A stretch of DNA of 64,000 nt from [Phialemoniopsis] sp. UDSM-2020 (Eukaryota > Ascomycota > Sordariomycetes > Thyridiales > Thyridiaceae). Below the pieces are notes generated by a model, which did no database searches, was not told where the DNA came from, and saw only the letters and a list, made by a program, of their open reading frames with translations. The stretch's first letter is position 1. Each line of letters opens with the position of its first letter. Location: NCBI GenBank assembly GCA_018873225.1, contig JAEILZ010000009.1:67001-131000 (forward strand), given 5' to 3'. Positions 23,414-35,316 of this stretch are shown here, piece after piece. The position numbers and the translations under genes were made by a program.

Positions 23414-26400
23414 TGAAAGAGCGGGGGAGTCGCGAGGTGAGCCTGAGCTCCGACAAATAGGAAACGCTTAAGACGCCGAGTTTAGTATGTGGAATTTGAT
23501 GTATGCATGTACGGGAGAGGAAGGTGCGCTTTCGCTGTAAAGCCGCTATAACCAAGAGATTGGTGGCGTCGTTTCTGCCTAAGCCACAGCAGAGCCCGCT
23601 CTGTAACTTTGTGGAGTCTTTGCTGTTTCCAACGCTGGCAGTCAGCATCCTCCTCCTCAACCTTCAATTTGCAGGAAAGGTTATGGGACAACACCGGAAG
23701 CTTAAAACTCGATAGTCGATCTACAGAAAGGGAGTTCACAAGATAAGGGATCATCTCATAGCCTGCATAGTCCAGGCGGATTAAATTTGACCACCTGTCC
23801 CAATCATAAGTAATCACCCAGACCACTAAAAGTGCACAGGTGAGCCATCCCACTATGGAAGAAACATGGACCAGGGCTCATAATATGGAAAGAATCTCTT
23901 AAGACGTAGTCGATGTGTCAATAGACGGGCTTCTTTGTAGAGGTACAATGTCTTAGATTTTAAATAATCACTTGGTCTAGTAATTCAAACTGACAGGAAC
24001 AGAGAGGATCAACCCACTACCTAAGTTGGATCGACAATTCATTTGATAGTGAATCCGTCTCGTTAGGCTGTTGAAGTCTGGGGAAAGATCTTGTTGAAGT
24101 TCTCCTTGGGAAGGCTGGCAGTACTGTGCTATCGGTCTCCGGTCCAAACGACAGGGTCACCGAGTGCCGATGCGACCCGATGTCGCCCCGACCCGGCTCC
24201 GAATCGAACACGCTCCGCCATGTGTCGTGCTATCACATCCAGTCTCCTGCCGCACATGCTAGAAGAAAATGTAGATAAGACAGGCATTGATTCTGGTAGC
24301 CATTGTTGAGATAGACTGATGATCGTGTTGGCAGTAGGACAGTTGAGCCTACCCAACACGATATTTACTAGAGATCTCATCGACCTGTCTCCTGCTCCCA
24401 CGGGTAGAATCTTTCCTCAAACTGCAGCTCCGTCGGCGATGTCCAGTCATCGGCGCCGGACAATGGCCCCACTGTGCTCAACCTGCAGGTGCCAGGATGT
24501 CAGCCACACTAACGGGACAGCCTTCCGGAAGCCTGCCGGGTTATCCACATGGGTTACCACCATCTTGGCTACTGGCTACTTTGACTGACTTGGCTGCCTC
24601 CAGGCCAGCTCTGGACTTTGAATGCGGTGCAAGTGTGACGGGACTTGCGTTAGGCTACGAAAGCTCAAGGCGCTGGAAAATGAGGCGCACATTCTCGCGT
24701 CTTAGTCTCACTCCGTAAAGTGTCAGTCTAACCTTGACTTGGGGGAGGAATGGCACCTTTCTGTTTACGAGTACAGGTGCAGTGCATGGATGCAGGAGCC
24801 CGGGGAGACGGGGACAAGAGGTCACCTGCCGGCACCAAATTGCTAGGGCCGCGGGACTCTGTGCATGCCCAGACGCTGCCCATGCATGCACTCGTGACAA
24901 CCCCCGGATAATTTGCTTCTCGGTGTAGCAGTCTCGCTGACATTGATGGCGAGGCATCCATCTTTTACAAACTTCTGGTGAGCTGACCGATAGTTTGCTT
25001 GTCTCCTTGTGCAGTATCAAGTCTTCACGACGGGGTTCTAGAGGATCATGGCAAGGGGTGGCCGTGAACTCAGCTCTTAGGGTTTTCCGCAGCGAACCCC
25101 GTCGTGAACCCCCACGCCGAGAAGGAGCTAGTGACTTGCTAGAACAAGCCCATCGCCCCAAAACCCCCAACCTCGACAAGTAAAAGACGACACGAGAGGT
25201 CACTCTTACTCAGGACATCATTGTCTGAGGTACTCGCCCCAACCCGACTCTCAGGAACTCACGCTGCACCCCACCAAACGTCAACTGAATCGCATTGCAT
25301 CTCACCGCCTCCAGTGGAGAGTACCCACGCCCTAGGGCAACACGCTTAAGGTACTGGCGTGTCCAGGTTACTTGCGTCTCCTTGTTGAAGGGTACCCTGA
25401 GGCCCGAGCCCCATGCTATGCGCCCTGCCAGCAGTTCCCTTCGTTTATTGCATGCAATCGTGCTGAAGGAAGAGGTTGAGACAAACCTCGAGATCACATA
25501 GGTAGAGAAGAGAGAAAGAAGAAATCCCACCCAAGTACCGGGCTGGCTATTTGACCCAGCAAACTCCGCTAGAGTGCTCCGCCGTGGATACCTGGGAATC
25601 ACGCGAGGAGCCTTCGTCATAGCTTATCGGGACAGGCACGTTTTGTCTAAGTGCCATGGAGTCGTAATTTCACGTCGTGTGCTCTGTAGGTACAGGACGG
25701 TAGTGGGATAACCCACTTGGTCACAAAAGCAAACGAGACCGGGCAGAATTGCTGCTTTTACTTTGTACCTCGCTGGATGAATTGTCGGGGGGTGGAGTAA
25801 TCATCGGGGCAGTCGGGCTTCAATGTATATGTCCTTGCGCCTGTAGCCCAACCTGGACCAATCATTCATGAAACATTTTTCCTTGTTGGGTGTGGAGGTT
25901 ACGTCGATGGGGGCATCTCTTAGGAAAAAGGTACTGGAATCCGCCCGGCTTTCTAGCGTTTCTAGGTGCCGTCGGATTTCTTCCGGTGCAAGTTTTTTAC
26001 CTCATCTTTCTGGGTCCTGCCCCCCATCCCATCCCTCCCATCCCAAGGATCCCGCCCGTTCGTGACGCAGTCCTGGGAATGGGGGAGAAAAGTGGCGGGA
26101 CGGGAAATATATAATATTAGACTGAGGGGCCGTAGTTTTGCTTGGTTTGGGTTCCCCCCCTTTTCAACCGACTTGTCTTCTCTTTGAAACTGTCAGTCTG
26201 TATATTTGAACTCTTGCTTTACCCAACTGTCCAAGATAATTCGCTCCTCTCTCCCACTCTTTCTCCCTCTTCCCTCCTTGGTTCCCTTCCACTCTGTCTC
26301 TTGCTTATTTGGAACATTACCTGTGTTTGTTCGTCCATTGTCGCTGTGAACCACTCGCTACCCGTTGTTTGATTCCTGTGGTTGCGTCTACTTACTACTC

Positions 26401-26601
26401 GCCCGGACTCGCGCGACACCCCAAAACCGGCAAACTTACACCAAGAGCGGGCCTGACGGAGACGACTACAACCACGTTATGAGGTAGCGACTCAGTCACA
26501 ATACGCCAGTGCCAAGAACAGACACATCCTCTCTACAAAGTGCTAATTATCCTTTTTTGTCTCACCTTGCGGCTCTTTGAGGCAAATCCCTTGATATAAC
26601 G
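23414..26601. other. Gene-poor 3.2 kb region between dpp3 and gluconokinase
   Basis: The longest gap in the window, between divergent starts. Open frames (up to about 180 codons) lack codon bias and resemble nothing I know. From about 26140 to 26350 the plus strand is pyrimidine-rich, as in a long gluconokinase leader. A perfect 15-bp inverted repeat lies at 25024-25108. No tRNA or transposon was found. Confidence 0.5.
25024..25108. repeat. Perfect 15-bp inverted repeat with 55-nt spacer
   Basis: The arm TTCACGACGGGGTTC (25024-25038) is exactly complementary to GAACCCCGTCGTGAA (25094-25108). Inside, CTAGAG (25038-25043) can pair with CTCTTAG (25074-25080) with one bulge, and ATGGC with GCCGT around the loop, so transcribed RNA could fold into a branched hairpin. 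It lies in noncoding DNA. It might be a structured RNA, a terminator-like element or the ends of a small mobile element; no target duplication was noticed. Confidence 0.7.
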
Positions 26602-27391
26602 ATGCTCTCCTACGACACCCCGGTCGCCATGAATGGGCAGACACCTTCGACCAATCCAACCATGGCGCCTCCCAATTCTCTCCCAAACGGCATTCCTGCC
26701 TCGTCCAACACAATTCGCCCAGCGTCCGCGGCTGTCCCTAACGGCGTCACGAGCACCGGAACCGCAGTTCAGAACGGATTCGACACCAAGCACAAGCACA
26801 TCTGGCTCGTTACTGGCCCTGCCGGATGTGGCAAGTCTACTGTCGCCCAGGCACTGGCAACTCACCTCAACATGCCGTACATCGAGGGCGATGAAGTAAG
26901 CGGCCCCTGTACCCCAAAGTGTTACGCCTGCTCTGTTTTCTAACCTGATATAACAGTTCCACCCTCCCGCAAATATCGAAAAGATGAGCAACGGCATCCC
27001 GCTTACGGACGAGGACCGCTGGGACTGGCTCACCGCGCTGCGTCAAGAGTCTGTTCGCCATATCGACGCCGGCAACCACGGTGTCGTTCTGACCTGCTCC
27101 GCCTTGAAGCGCAAGTACAGAGACGTAATTCGGGTGGCACCTTACTTTGCCCCGGGCGTCTTTTTGCACTTCATCTACCTGCACGCCTCCGAAGAGGTCC
27201 TGCTGAAGCGGGTCGGCCAGCGCCAGGGCCATTACATGGGGGCCAACATGGTGCACAGCCAGTTCAGCATCCTCGAGCCGCCCATGAACGACGAGACGGA
27301 CGTGATCAGCGTCGACGTCAGCCGCAGTTCGCAGGAGGTCATTGACGATGTGCTGGCAAGAGTGCAGCAGACCATGGACTCGGATGAGTGA
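26602..27391 (+). CDS. Gluconokinase (GntK type)
   Basis: A 242-residue kinase that phosphorylates gluconate to 6-phosphogluconate for the pentose phosphate pathway. Exons are 26602-26895 and 26957-27391; the 61-nt intron begins GTAAGC and ends ACAG. After about 66 low-complexity residues rich in Asn, Pro, Ser and Thr comes HIWLVTGPAGCGKSTVA with the P-loop at 72-80. Then follow the typical GntK blocks YIEGDEFHPPANIEKMSNGIPL, DDRWDWL-like DEDRWDWLTAL, VLTCSALKRKYRD, and RQGHYMGANMVHSQFSILEPP with the residues that bind gluconate and ATP. The N-terminal extension is absent from bacterial and yeast relatives; initiation at the second ATG (codon 10) is also possible. The kinase assignment is firm. 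Confidence 0.93.
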
Positions 27392-28765
27392 GGCGCACGC
27401 ATTCATGTGTGCATGCACACGCAGGCGCAGGAGGAGTGAGGCGATCGAAGTCGACGCTAGCCAATGTCACCATCATCTGGCTTGCAGGGGGGTGGAGCGC
27501 AGCGATCCTACCGCCTGCAATCTGGGGAAGGGCAAACATACACTTGCGCAGGACAACGGATGGGATGAGCACCCTCTTCGCTCATCCCCCGCATGAACCC
27601 AAGTTTTCCTTTATTCTTTTGTGTACACCGGCGCACTGGGGAGGAAAACGGTGTTGGATATACAAAATCCAGTTGGATGGTTTGGACTCTTGTGTGGACT
27701 ATTTGCACGACCTGAGCGGGATTATTCCTTTTTTTGCATACCTACTTTACGGATTCAACTTTGGCAGCAAACAATGCTTGAGACGGGTAGGCGGCGTTTT
27801 TTTTTCTTTCTGGAGACTGGACGATGCACGATACCACCACCTGACACTACAAACACACACACAAACGCACACGCACACGTCCCTTGTTACCTACTACCTA
27901 ATAGAGACAAACCTCGGACTTTTGGCCGAACAATATGAAATGCATCTAAATGACTTGAATGACATGCGGGACAAGCATCTATGTGAAAAGATACGCATCC
28001 TGTTATTGCAGGAGCATGCACAGAGAGAGGGGAGGGATATTCTGCAAGGCGGGATGACGGCATGCTCGTCCCATGGGCCTCCGCTCTCGGTTCTTGCAGA
28101 CAACAGGACCTTCTCGCTACAGAATACCGAAGGGGGATTGGGCACCAATATTCTCTCACCTGCAGACCTTTAGGACAGTCTGGATAATATGGGATGGAAG
28201 ATTAGAAAATGCTTTGTATTGGTCTTTTCCCCTTTAGTTCTACGTGGTCAAATGGCGATTGTTACACAAAAGGCGTCCCAAGTGCTGAGAGGCTGCTGCT
28301 CTCCCTGGCCCCAGCTCAATGCTCACTCTGCATAGCTGCATGTCTGCATCACTGCATCATGCAAGCTCAAAATGCAGCCCACCACACCCCCTCGCCCACC
28401 GAAGGTCTGCATACCGCGCGTTCCCTCACCGGTTTGGCCGGCCGGTCAGGCTGGGCCCTGCCGGAACCCTTCCCTTGATCCGGCCATGCAGACCCAATGA
28501 CGACTTTGGTCTAATATATCTAATATGCGGAGGCCCACGCGCCATTTTCACCACTACCTACACCAGCACTCACCGGCCGGCAAGCCCTCTCCGGTTCGAA
28601 CATGGCTCGAATCCTTCCTTCCCTAACGGCAAACAGGCCGAAGTGCACGTTACATGCGAAAGCTTTGCTTACGACCCCCCGTATCATTCCCCCATATCCA
28701 ATCTGCGCCGTGCATGTGCATAATAATACCGCAAGTCTGAAAGAGGTGTGTCTTTTGTGTCTTGT
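27392..28765. other. Intergenic, convergent 3' ends of gluconokinase and BCKDH E2
   Basis: 1.37 kb containing a CA-rich microsatellite and a 261-codon open frame that begins with a non-ATG codon inside the gluconokinase end and has no codon bias or family resemblance. I treat it as noncoding. Confidence 0.55.
27852..27878. repeat. CA-rich simple repeat
   Basis: An imperfect ACAC/ACGC dinucleotide tract of 27 bases in the gluconokinase downstream region. Confidence 0.85.
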
Positions 28766-30325
28766 TTACCTCAGGTGCATGACCATGACGTCCGGCTCCT
28801 CGACGACCTGTCTCACAACGCCCGCCGCGCGCGCCATGGTCGCCCCGTCGACGACGCGGTGGTCGGCGCTCCAGCTGAAGTTGCACACCTGCCTCTTGAC
28901 GATTTGGTCCCGCTCGTCGAACGCGGGCACGGTGCGCACGCGGCCGATGCCGACGATGGCGACCTCCTTCTCGACGATGACGGGGCTCAGGTAGGTCCCG
29001 CCGATGGTGCCGATGTTGGACACGGTGATGGTGCCGCCAGACATGTCCTGCGGCGAGAGCTTGCCCGCCTGCGCCAGGGCCTGCAGGCGCTGCAGCTCCG
29101 AGGCGATGGACAGCACGTTGCGGACGTTGACGTTTTTCACCACGGGCACGAGCAGGCCCTGCGGCGTGTCCATGGCGACGCCGATGTTGTGCTGGCTGCG
29201 GTGGACGAGGCGCGGCTTGGAGCCCGGGCCCTCGGGCTCCGAGTCGACGCGCGCGTTGAGGATGGGGTACCGGTACAGGGCCAGCGAGACGGCCTTGATG
29301 ATGAAGGGCAGGTAGGAGAGCTTGCGGACGTCGTTCTCGGGGCCGGACTGGGCGAGCACCATGTTGAGGCGCGTCCGCAGCTCGCTGAGGCTGGTGATGT
29401 CGATTTCGTCCGAGTAGAGGAAGTGGGGGATGGACAGGGAGCGCGACATGGCCTTGAACATCATGAGCTGGGTGTTGGTGAGCGGCACCGGCGTTTCCTC
29501 TTGGACTCCGGTCTCCGTGGGGCGCGGCGCGAATGGGCTCGATGACGGTGGTGACTGGGCCTGGTCCGCCGGTGCGCCGGAGTCCCTCCGCTCAATAAAC
29601 TTGAAGATGTCTTCTTTCAGTACCCGACCATCTTTCCCGGTACCATTTATCTGTGTGATGTCGATGTTCTTCTCCTTGGACAAGTGCCGGACTGCCGGGG
29701 TGGCTAGGCCGGCATGCTTGCCCTTCTTTTCCGGCGTAGGTGCTGTAGGCGTTGTAGGAGCGCTAGGAGGTGTTGACTTGCCCTCAGCTTGTTGAATCTC
29801 TTGTGTGACTTTGGGCTCTGCCGGAGCGCTGCTAGCAGGCTCCGCGGGCGGCTCGGAAGGAGTGAGAGCTTCTATGTCTTCCTGCTTCGCGTCCCCTTGG
29901 ATATCGATATCCACAAACGGCTTGCCTACTCTGGCCATCTCTCCGGCATCGTAATGTAGTTTCTTCACCACACCGGCAAAGCGGCTGGTGATCTCCACGG
30001 AAGCCTTGTCGCTCTGGACCTCGCACAGCGGGGAGAACTCCTCCACCCGCGCGCCGGGCTCCACGAACCATTGGATGATCTCGCACTCGACGATGCCTAG
30101 GTCAATTGGTCAGCATGAAAGGCCAAGTACAAAATTGTCGGCATGGGAGGCCTGACCTTCGCCGATATCAGCGAGTAGCACGGGCTTGATAACCTGGAGA
30201 TTCCGGGTCATATGGAACGCCCTTGCGGGGTAGCGTCCAGATGCCGCCGCGACGGCGACCTTGCTCATGCCCTTGCATATCTGGAATTGCGTGCGCAGGG
30301 CTCGCGATCCTCGTGAGAGAAACAT
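28766..30325 (-). CDS. Branched-chain 2-oxoacid dehydrogenase E2 (dihydrolipoyl transacylase)
   Basis: A 499-residue core subunit of the mitochondrial complex that oxidises the keto acids of Leu, Ile and Val. Exons are 30325-30157 and 30096-28766. An Arg-rich presequence of about 40 residues precedes VIKPVLLADIGEGIVECEIIQWFVEPG, the lipoyl domain, with the lipoylated lysine in QSDKAS at about residue 87. A Pro/Thr/Ala-rich linker leads to the E1/E3-binding domain (ATPAVRHLSKEKNIDITQINGTG). The catalytic acyltransferase domain ends with SADHRVVDGATMARAA, holding the active His and Asp. ADIGEG, WFVEPG and the short linker favour the branched-chain E2 over the pyruvate or 2-oxoglutarate E2. It is head-to-head with atp10, another mitochondrial gene. 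Confidence 0.92.
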
Positions 30326-30723
30326 GTTTTTGCCTCTATAGAAAACGACCTGAAAACAAGTAGTGAATTATTTTACATTTCGAGAGAGGAAACCCCGAGG
30401 ACGGAATGTGCGGTCGCGGTCCCCAATGTAAGCTGTCCGGGGAGGAGAGGCTCAGGATGGCTACCAGCGGCCCGGCGCTGTTATGACGTTTTAAGCCGCC
30501 TGAACGCCGCTCGTAACCGAGATAACCACCACCACTTCTCCAGACGCCGATAAGAGATTAGCGAGCTCAGTGCTGGGACCGCCTGCAGCTGCGTCAAAAA
30601 ATTTGTCCCGACGGGAGTAGTGCTGTTCACCTCCGGACGCTCACCCCATACTACCCCAGTCTCGGCCTGGCTTTCCCTCCTTAACCTGCCCGAGCTGGAC
30701 CGGACGCCGACCACCGCCATACA
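30326..30723. other. Bidirectional promoter of BCKDH E2 and atp10
   Basis: 398 bases between two divergent mitochondrial-protein genes. No obvious TATA box was seen on either side. Confidence 0.6.
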
Positions 30724-31833
30724 ATGTCGACAAGTCTATACAGACCTGCGCTGGCACGGACAGCCAATCTCTCCCGGTCATGCCTGTCCTGTCAATGGCG
30801 CGCATTCTCCACCTCGCCGCGACGCCTCGCAGACGACCAGAAACCTCCTCCTCCTCCTCCCCCACAAGCGCCCGCCGCTGCCGAAGATAATGGCCCGACG
30901 AGCCAATTCGCTGACGTGCCCAGGGCATACGGAAAGCGCACCGAGGAGTTCACGCCGCGGCCGCTCTCCCGGCCCATCGGCATGTCGCAGCCCCCGCAGA
31001 TCGGCGAGAACAGCGGCGTCGACTTCCGTTCGCTCCAGCAGCGCAGAGACGACTTTGTCAACTACGAGAAGCATCTGAGGAAGAGAGAGCAACTGTATGA
31101 TGCCAATGCTTTGCCCCATTGTACGAAGGGGTTCATCGATACTGACGAGTGAAACTGTAGAAAGTCAAAGATGGCCAAGCCTTACTTCCGCGAGTGGACG
31201 AACATGCAATTCCACAAGGGCAAGACCTTTCTCGCACCGCCGCGGCCTTTCAAGGGAGACCTGTCGTTGTATTTCCCCAACTTAGTTGGCCAGACCCTAT
31301 CGAAGACGGTGCGCACGGCGCAAGATACGACGCCCACGCTCGCTGGCAGAGCCACTGTGGTGAGCATGTTTAGCAGTGTCTGGGCTGAAAATCAGGCCCG
31401 GACTTTTGTTTCTGAGGAAGCCAACCCGGCGTTGCACGAGGTGCTGGCCACAAGCGGTGGAAAAGCACAGATTGTCCAGATCAATGTGGAGGAGAATTCG
31501 CTCAAGGCAGCGCTCATCCAGCTTTTCATGGGTTCGCTAAGGAAACGAGTTGGCGAGGCCAACTGGGATAAGTACTTCATTGTTCGCAAAGGTCTCACGG
31601 ATGAGATCTGCGAATCGATCGGTGTTCTGAACAGCAAGGTGGGCTATACCTACCTCGTCGATCACAACTGCCGGATCAGATGGGCTGGAAGTGGGCCGAG
31701 TGAGCCGGAGGAGAGAGAGGGTCTCGTGAAGAGTCTTCAGCGTGTGCTTGATGAGATGAAGAAGGAGGCTGCGCAGGCAAAACTCGAGAAGGAGCAAGCA
31801 CCGGCTACGTCCGATGCGGAGAGCTCGTTGTAA
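30724..31833 (+). CDS. atp10: Mitochondrial ATP synthase assembly factor Atp10
   Basis: A 347-residue inner-membrane-associated chaperone that assists insertion of subunit 6 into the Fo sector. Exons are 30724-31094 and 31161-31833, with a 66-nt intron from GTATGA to TGTAG and an ACTGAC branch site. The N-terminus (YRPALARTANLSR, then RAFSTSPRRLADD) is a mitochondrial presequence with a typical cleavage region. The family core includes KPYFREWTNMQFHKGKTFLAP, SVWAENQARTFV and the conserved LVDHNCRIRWAGSGPSEPEE. A poly-proline run (KPPPPPPPQAP) follows the presequence. Joining the exons restores REQLKSKMAKPYF across the junction, a frame that reads through cleanly. It converges with gos1, only 178 bases away. 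Confidence 0.9.
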
Positions 31834-32011
31834 ATTATGTGAGATTACTGGTCTCTTTTTCGGGAGTGAGACCTTATCACGGCCAAGATACCCTGTACCA
31901 AAAAATAATGTACAATACCATCCATGCCTACAAATATATAATTGTAGCCCAACCTGAACGCCAGTGCTGACATGCTTCCGCCAAAGTCTCAAGATAATAA
32001 ACCCGCGTCGC

Positions 32012-32809
32012 TTACAAGAACATCCAGAAGATGAAGAAACAGATCGCGATAAAGCCGCCCATGATGATCCCGTCTCGTCGCTTCTTGGCAGAGATTCTAC
32101 CGATAAGTTGATTGATGCCGGGCACCTGGCTTGCAGCCAATGTAATTCTCCGGTTGATGCTCGCAAGTGTCTCCCGCTGGACCCGAAAGCTATCCTGCAC
32201 GGCGTACGCTTGACTCAGCACGCTATCAGTCATGTTGTGGCTGTTGTCGATGCGGTTGCGCTCGTCGAGCATGTACTCGGCCTCGGCCGTCTCGGGGTTG
32301 TTGGCGCGGTAAGCATCGATGTCGTCCCGCACATTGGACAGGAGGTTCGCTCGGTCCCGGGCCTCATTGAGCTTCGACTTCAATCTCAGCAGGTCTTTGC
32401 GGTGCTCTGAGAGCTTCTCGCGGAGTAGCGACAGGTTGTTCTGTTTCAGCGCCGAGGATGTGAGAGTGGCTTCCGAGTCGAGCAGTCGGGAAAGTTGGCT
32501 GATGACATTGTCCCTCTGTTGAGCAGACGTTAGCGCATTGCATAATTGATGAATAGCTCATGCCGACTACTGACCTTCTCGAGGGTGTCTTGTAATTTTG
32601 CCTCAGTCTCCCTTTCCTGGTCTGTCGGCTTCGGCGGGATGTTCGGGGCTGTTGAGAATTGGGAATACGTGTGAAAGAGCGTCTCGGTCTGGGAGCTGGT
32701 CAGCCATGTCGATACAATAATAGTCCGGATCTCATCTCACCTGAGTCTCTAGAGAGCGTGCTTGCTGCCGCAACTGGGCCCAGCCCGTGTTTCCAGATGC
32801 AGCCGCCAT
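32012..32809 (-). CDS. gos1: Golgi SNARE Gos1 (GOSR1/GS28 type)
   Basis: A 228-residue Qb-SNARE for intra-Golgi and endosome-to-Golgi fusion. Exons are 32809-32741, 32688-32575 and 32515-32012. The start MAAASGNTGWAQLRQQARSLETQ joins to TETLFHTYSQF, the N-terminal Habc helix pattern of Gos1. The SNARE helix includes VQDSFRVQRETLASINRRI, and the protein ends in a single tail anchor, GIIMGGFIAICFFIFWMFL. Length matches yeast Gos1 (about 223). Donors GTGAGA and GTCAGT are used. Exon 3 could instead begin two bases later, but only the chosen AG keeps the frame. It is divergent from uL29. Confidence 0.93.
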
Positions 32810-33251
32810 GGTTGTTGAGGATCGCTGACTTCTATAGTGCTGGTGTCTACGCCATCGCTTCGAGTCGCCTGTGACATCGCCCGAGGTGCTGGCTCCTCTG
32901 AATGAGCGCCACAACGCTCCCCTGTGGCGCTGGTCGAAATGAGTGGAGCACTCTGGCTGAGTCGGCTTGGGCGGATCATTCTTTCTTCCCCTGCCGACAA
33001 CTTTTTTTTCTGGGGCCGGGTCCAGTCTGGCACGGTCTTCTCAGGTGGCACGTGCACGCTGAACGCTTGGACCAACGAGAAAAATTTAGGTACGTACCAG
33101 CAGTAGGGCTTACCGACCCTAATTTCTTCGGGCCCTGCATCGAACTTTGCAGGCGAACATTTTCTGAAGCCCTCACCTCCACGAGACGTCGTCGCCGCCT
33201 TCACCCAAAGATCCGATCCAACCACACGGACTTCAACTAACAGACGCAGAA
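32810..33251. other. Bidirectional promoter of gos1 and rpl35
   Basis: 442 bases between divergent starts. ACCCTAA at 33116-33122 resembles the telomere-like box found in some fungal ribosomal protein promoters; the match is a single short word and only suggestive. Confidence 0.5.
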
Positions 33252-34028
33252 ATGGTACGTGGTCAATCTGCAGAAATGCTCTTCGACGATTCCCTCTTGA
33301 AGTGCTCTTCGAGTATTTCATTCCCGTCGCTTCACCTCTCGATCGTCCCTCGAAATACCCCCCTCACGATCTCGAATTCCACCACCACCCCTCGCGGTGG
33401 TTGAACCCCGCCACATGATCATGGACGAGATGGGCTAACTCATCGCAGTCTTCCAGCAAGGTTAAGGCCGGCCAGCTTTGGTCGAAGAACAAGGATGATC
33501 TGGTCAAGCAGCTCGGCGAGCTGAAGACGGAGCTCGGCCAGCTCAGGATCCAGAAGATCACCTCCTCCGGCTCCAAGCTCAACCGAATGTACGATTTCCC
33601 CTTCTTGCTCCCTAGATCGATGGATGTTATTTCAGTTCGAAACGTTGGAATGTTGGATTGGAAAGAGCGACAGGGGTTTTCGCAAGCAGGACCGTTACGC
33701 TGACATACGGGTTTTCACTTTACAGTCACGACATCCGCAAGTCGATCGCTCGCGTCCTGACCATCATCAACGCCAAGCAACGATCCCAGCTCCGCCTCTT
33801 CTACAAGAACAAGAAATACCTGCCCCTCGACCTCAGGGCAAAGCAGACTCGCGCCATCCGCCGCCGCCTCTCGCCCCAGGATGCCTCAAGAGTTCTGGAG
33901 AAGACCAAGAAGCGACAGCAGCACTTCCCCCAGCGCACCTTCGCCGTCAAGGTAGGCTACAACTCGTCCCACTAATATGGCGGGAGAAGAACCAAATTGG
34001 CTGACTTGACACTTCACAGGCCGCGTAA
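33252..34028 (+). CDS. rpl35: Large-subunit ribosomal protein uL29 (Rpl35)
   Basis: A 125-residue 60S protein at the polypeptide exit tunnel. It is split into four exons: the first is only the ATG (33252-33254), then 33449-33588, 33726-33951 and a nine-base last exon (34020-34028) coding Ala-Ala-stop. The joined protein starts [12 protein letters not shown] and contains [34 protein letters not shown] and [12 protein letters not shown], which track yeast Rpl35 throughout. Introns are 194, 137 and 68 nt. A gene finder that requires longer exons would miss both ends. The start is forced because the second exon has no suitable ATG upstream and the M is followed directly by a GTACGT donor. Confidence 0.95.
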
Positions 34029-35316
34029 GGTTGTGTAGGGAGAGGGAAGGAAAAGAAATTTTGCTTGAGGGACGTGTATCGGTCTACGGACGGGGCGTGG
34101 TATTCAAAAGACTTTCTCATACTTGCATGGCATCCACGGGAATCTGTTTTCGCAACGGTTTAGGGTGTTATTACGAGGTCATATGAACCCAACGCTGGCA
34201 GAGGTTTTAGCTGCCAAATATGAAAACCCTTAACTGACCAACCTGTTTCTTCGAGATGAACCGTCTACGTGAATGTGTATGACCGGCTAACCTGTCTGGC
34301 GTGACACAGAGAGCATGTCGCAGAGCTACGAGTATCGCGTATACTGTGACTAGTTTAAGTTCGTTTTTACTCAGTAATGCCCTCGAGCTTCCAATCCACC
34401 AGCCAATCTCCCTTAAGCTTATAGAGTACAATAATCATCCAACCAAGACTCAATCAGAAAACAAGATTTGAGAGTCTACACTGACGGGGAACAGGCAATA
34501 GCAGATCGGCGAAGGCATTGACGTCCCTTTTGACCACAAGCCATTTGCAATTCCTATATCATAATGGAAGGCTCACGTTTCATACACGGCTCGACGGACA
34601 GATGCAGTTTCAAAGAAATCTTGTTGTCACTACTCTACAAGATATCTCGGGGGCCTTGTCAAACATGATTCGGATGCACTGCACCCAGAAATGAAAACAC
34701 CCTATGAGGATCGACATCACTTCACTGAGCACGATGAGAAACGCGACGGGTTGAAGAGTGATGCGGCTGTTGCCATGATCGTTCATCTGAGCACCGTCGG
34801 TTCGATATTTTCGCCAAGCAGCCATAACCTGAACCTTCCCCGAGGGTTGGCACTATTATACGGTTCCAAATTCGTAAGAACTTGAGGTACAGATGAACCC
34901 CAAAATCTACATCCAAGCAAGGTGATTCTGCGCTCATAGCACATCTCAAAGGCTCAATGACTGTTTGCGTGGAACCTGCGAATAGATGGGAAACTGAATC
35001 ACGCAAGAGGGGAGGAAACAAGAAGAAGTGCGGTGGCCTACCTTGTATGTGCAGAAGCAGAGCTCCTGCTTCTACAGAGCAACTACTGTCGAGGAAGAAG
35101 AATCACGACGGTCTGGAAGATCTAGAAGTTGCAAAAATTGAGGTAGAACCTCGAGAATGGTATTCTATGACTCCGTTCGTTTGGTGAGTCCCAGACCATG
35201 AAGCGAGACTTGACGCTGACCGCACGGGGCCACGGGCCTATATCACTGACTGGGCTTTGGATATATATGTACATCGATTCCAGAAGCTGACCTGGCAATC
35301 CCTCCTTTTACCCACT
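34029..35316. other. Intergenic, convergent 3' ends of rpl35 and the zinc regulator
   Basis: 1.29 kb without a biased reading frame. It should contain two 3' untranslated regions; nothing else could be assigned. Confidence 0.55.

Noticed and set aside
24655..25203. 182-codon minus-strand frame in the large gap
   Set aside because: No codon bias or family resemblance, and it spans the inverted repeat.
27388..28173. 261-codon plus-strand frame after gluconokinase
   Set aside because: Starts at a non-ATG codon inside the gluconokinase end, crosses a CA microsatellite and has no codon bias.
28591..28604. Possible tRNA B box (CCGGTTCGAAC)
   Set aside because: Flanking bases cannot form the T stem and no A box is present upstream.
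28748..29545. 265-codon frame antisense to BCKDH E2
   Set aside because: Shadow of the acyltransferase domain; composition only reflects codon bias.
33255..33725. snoRNA in rpl35 introns
   Set aside because: No RTGATGA/CTGA pair with flanking complementarity was seen in either of the longer introns.
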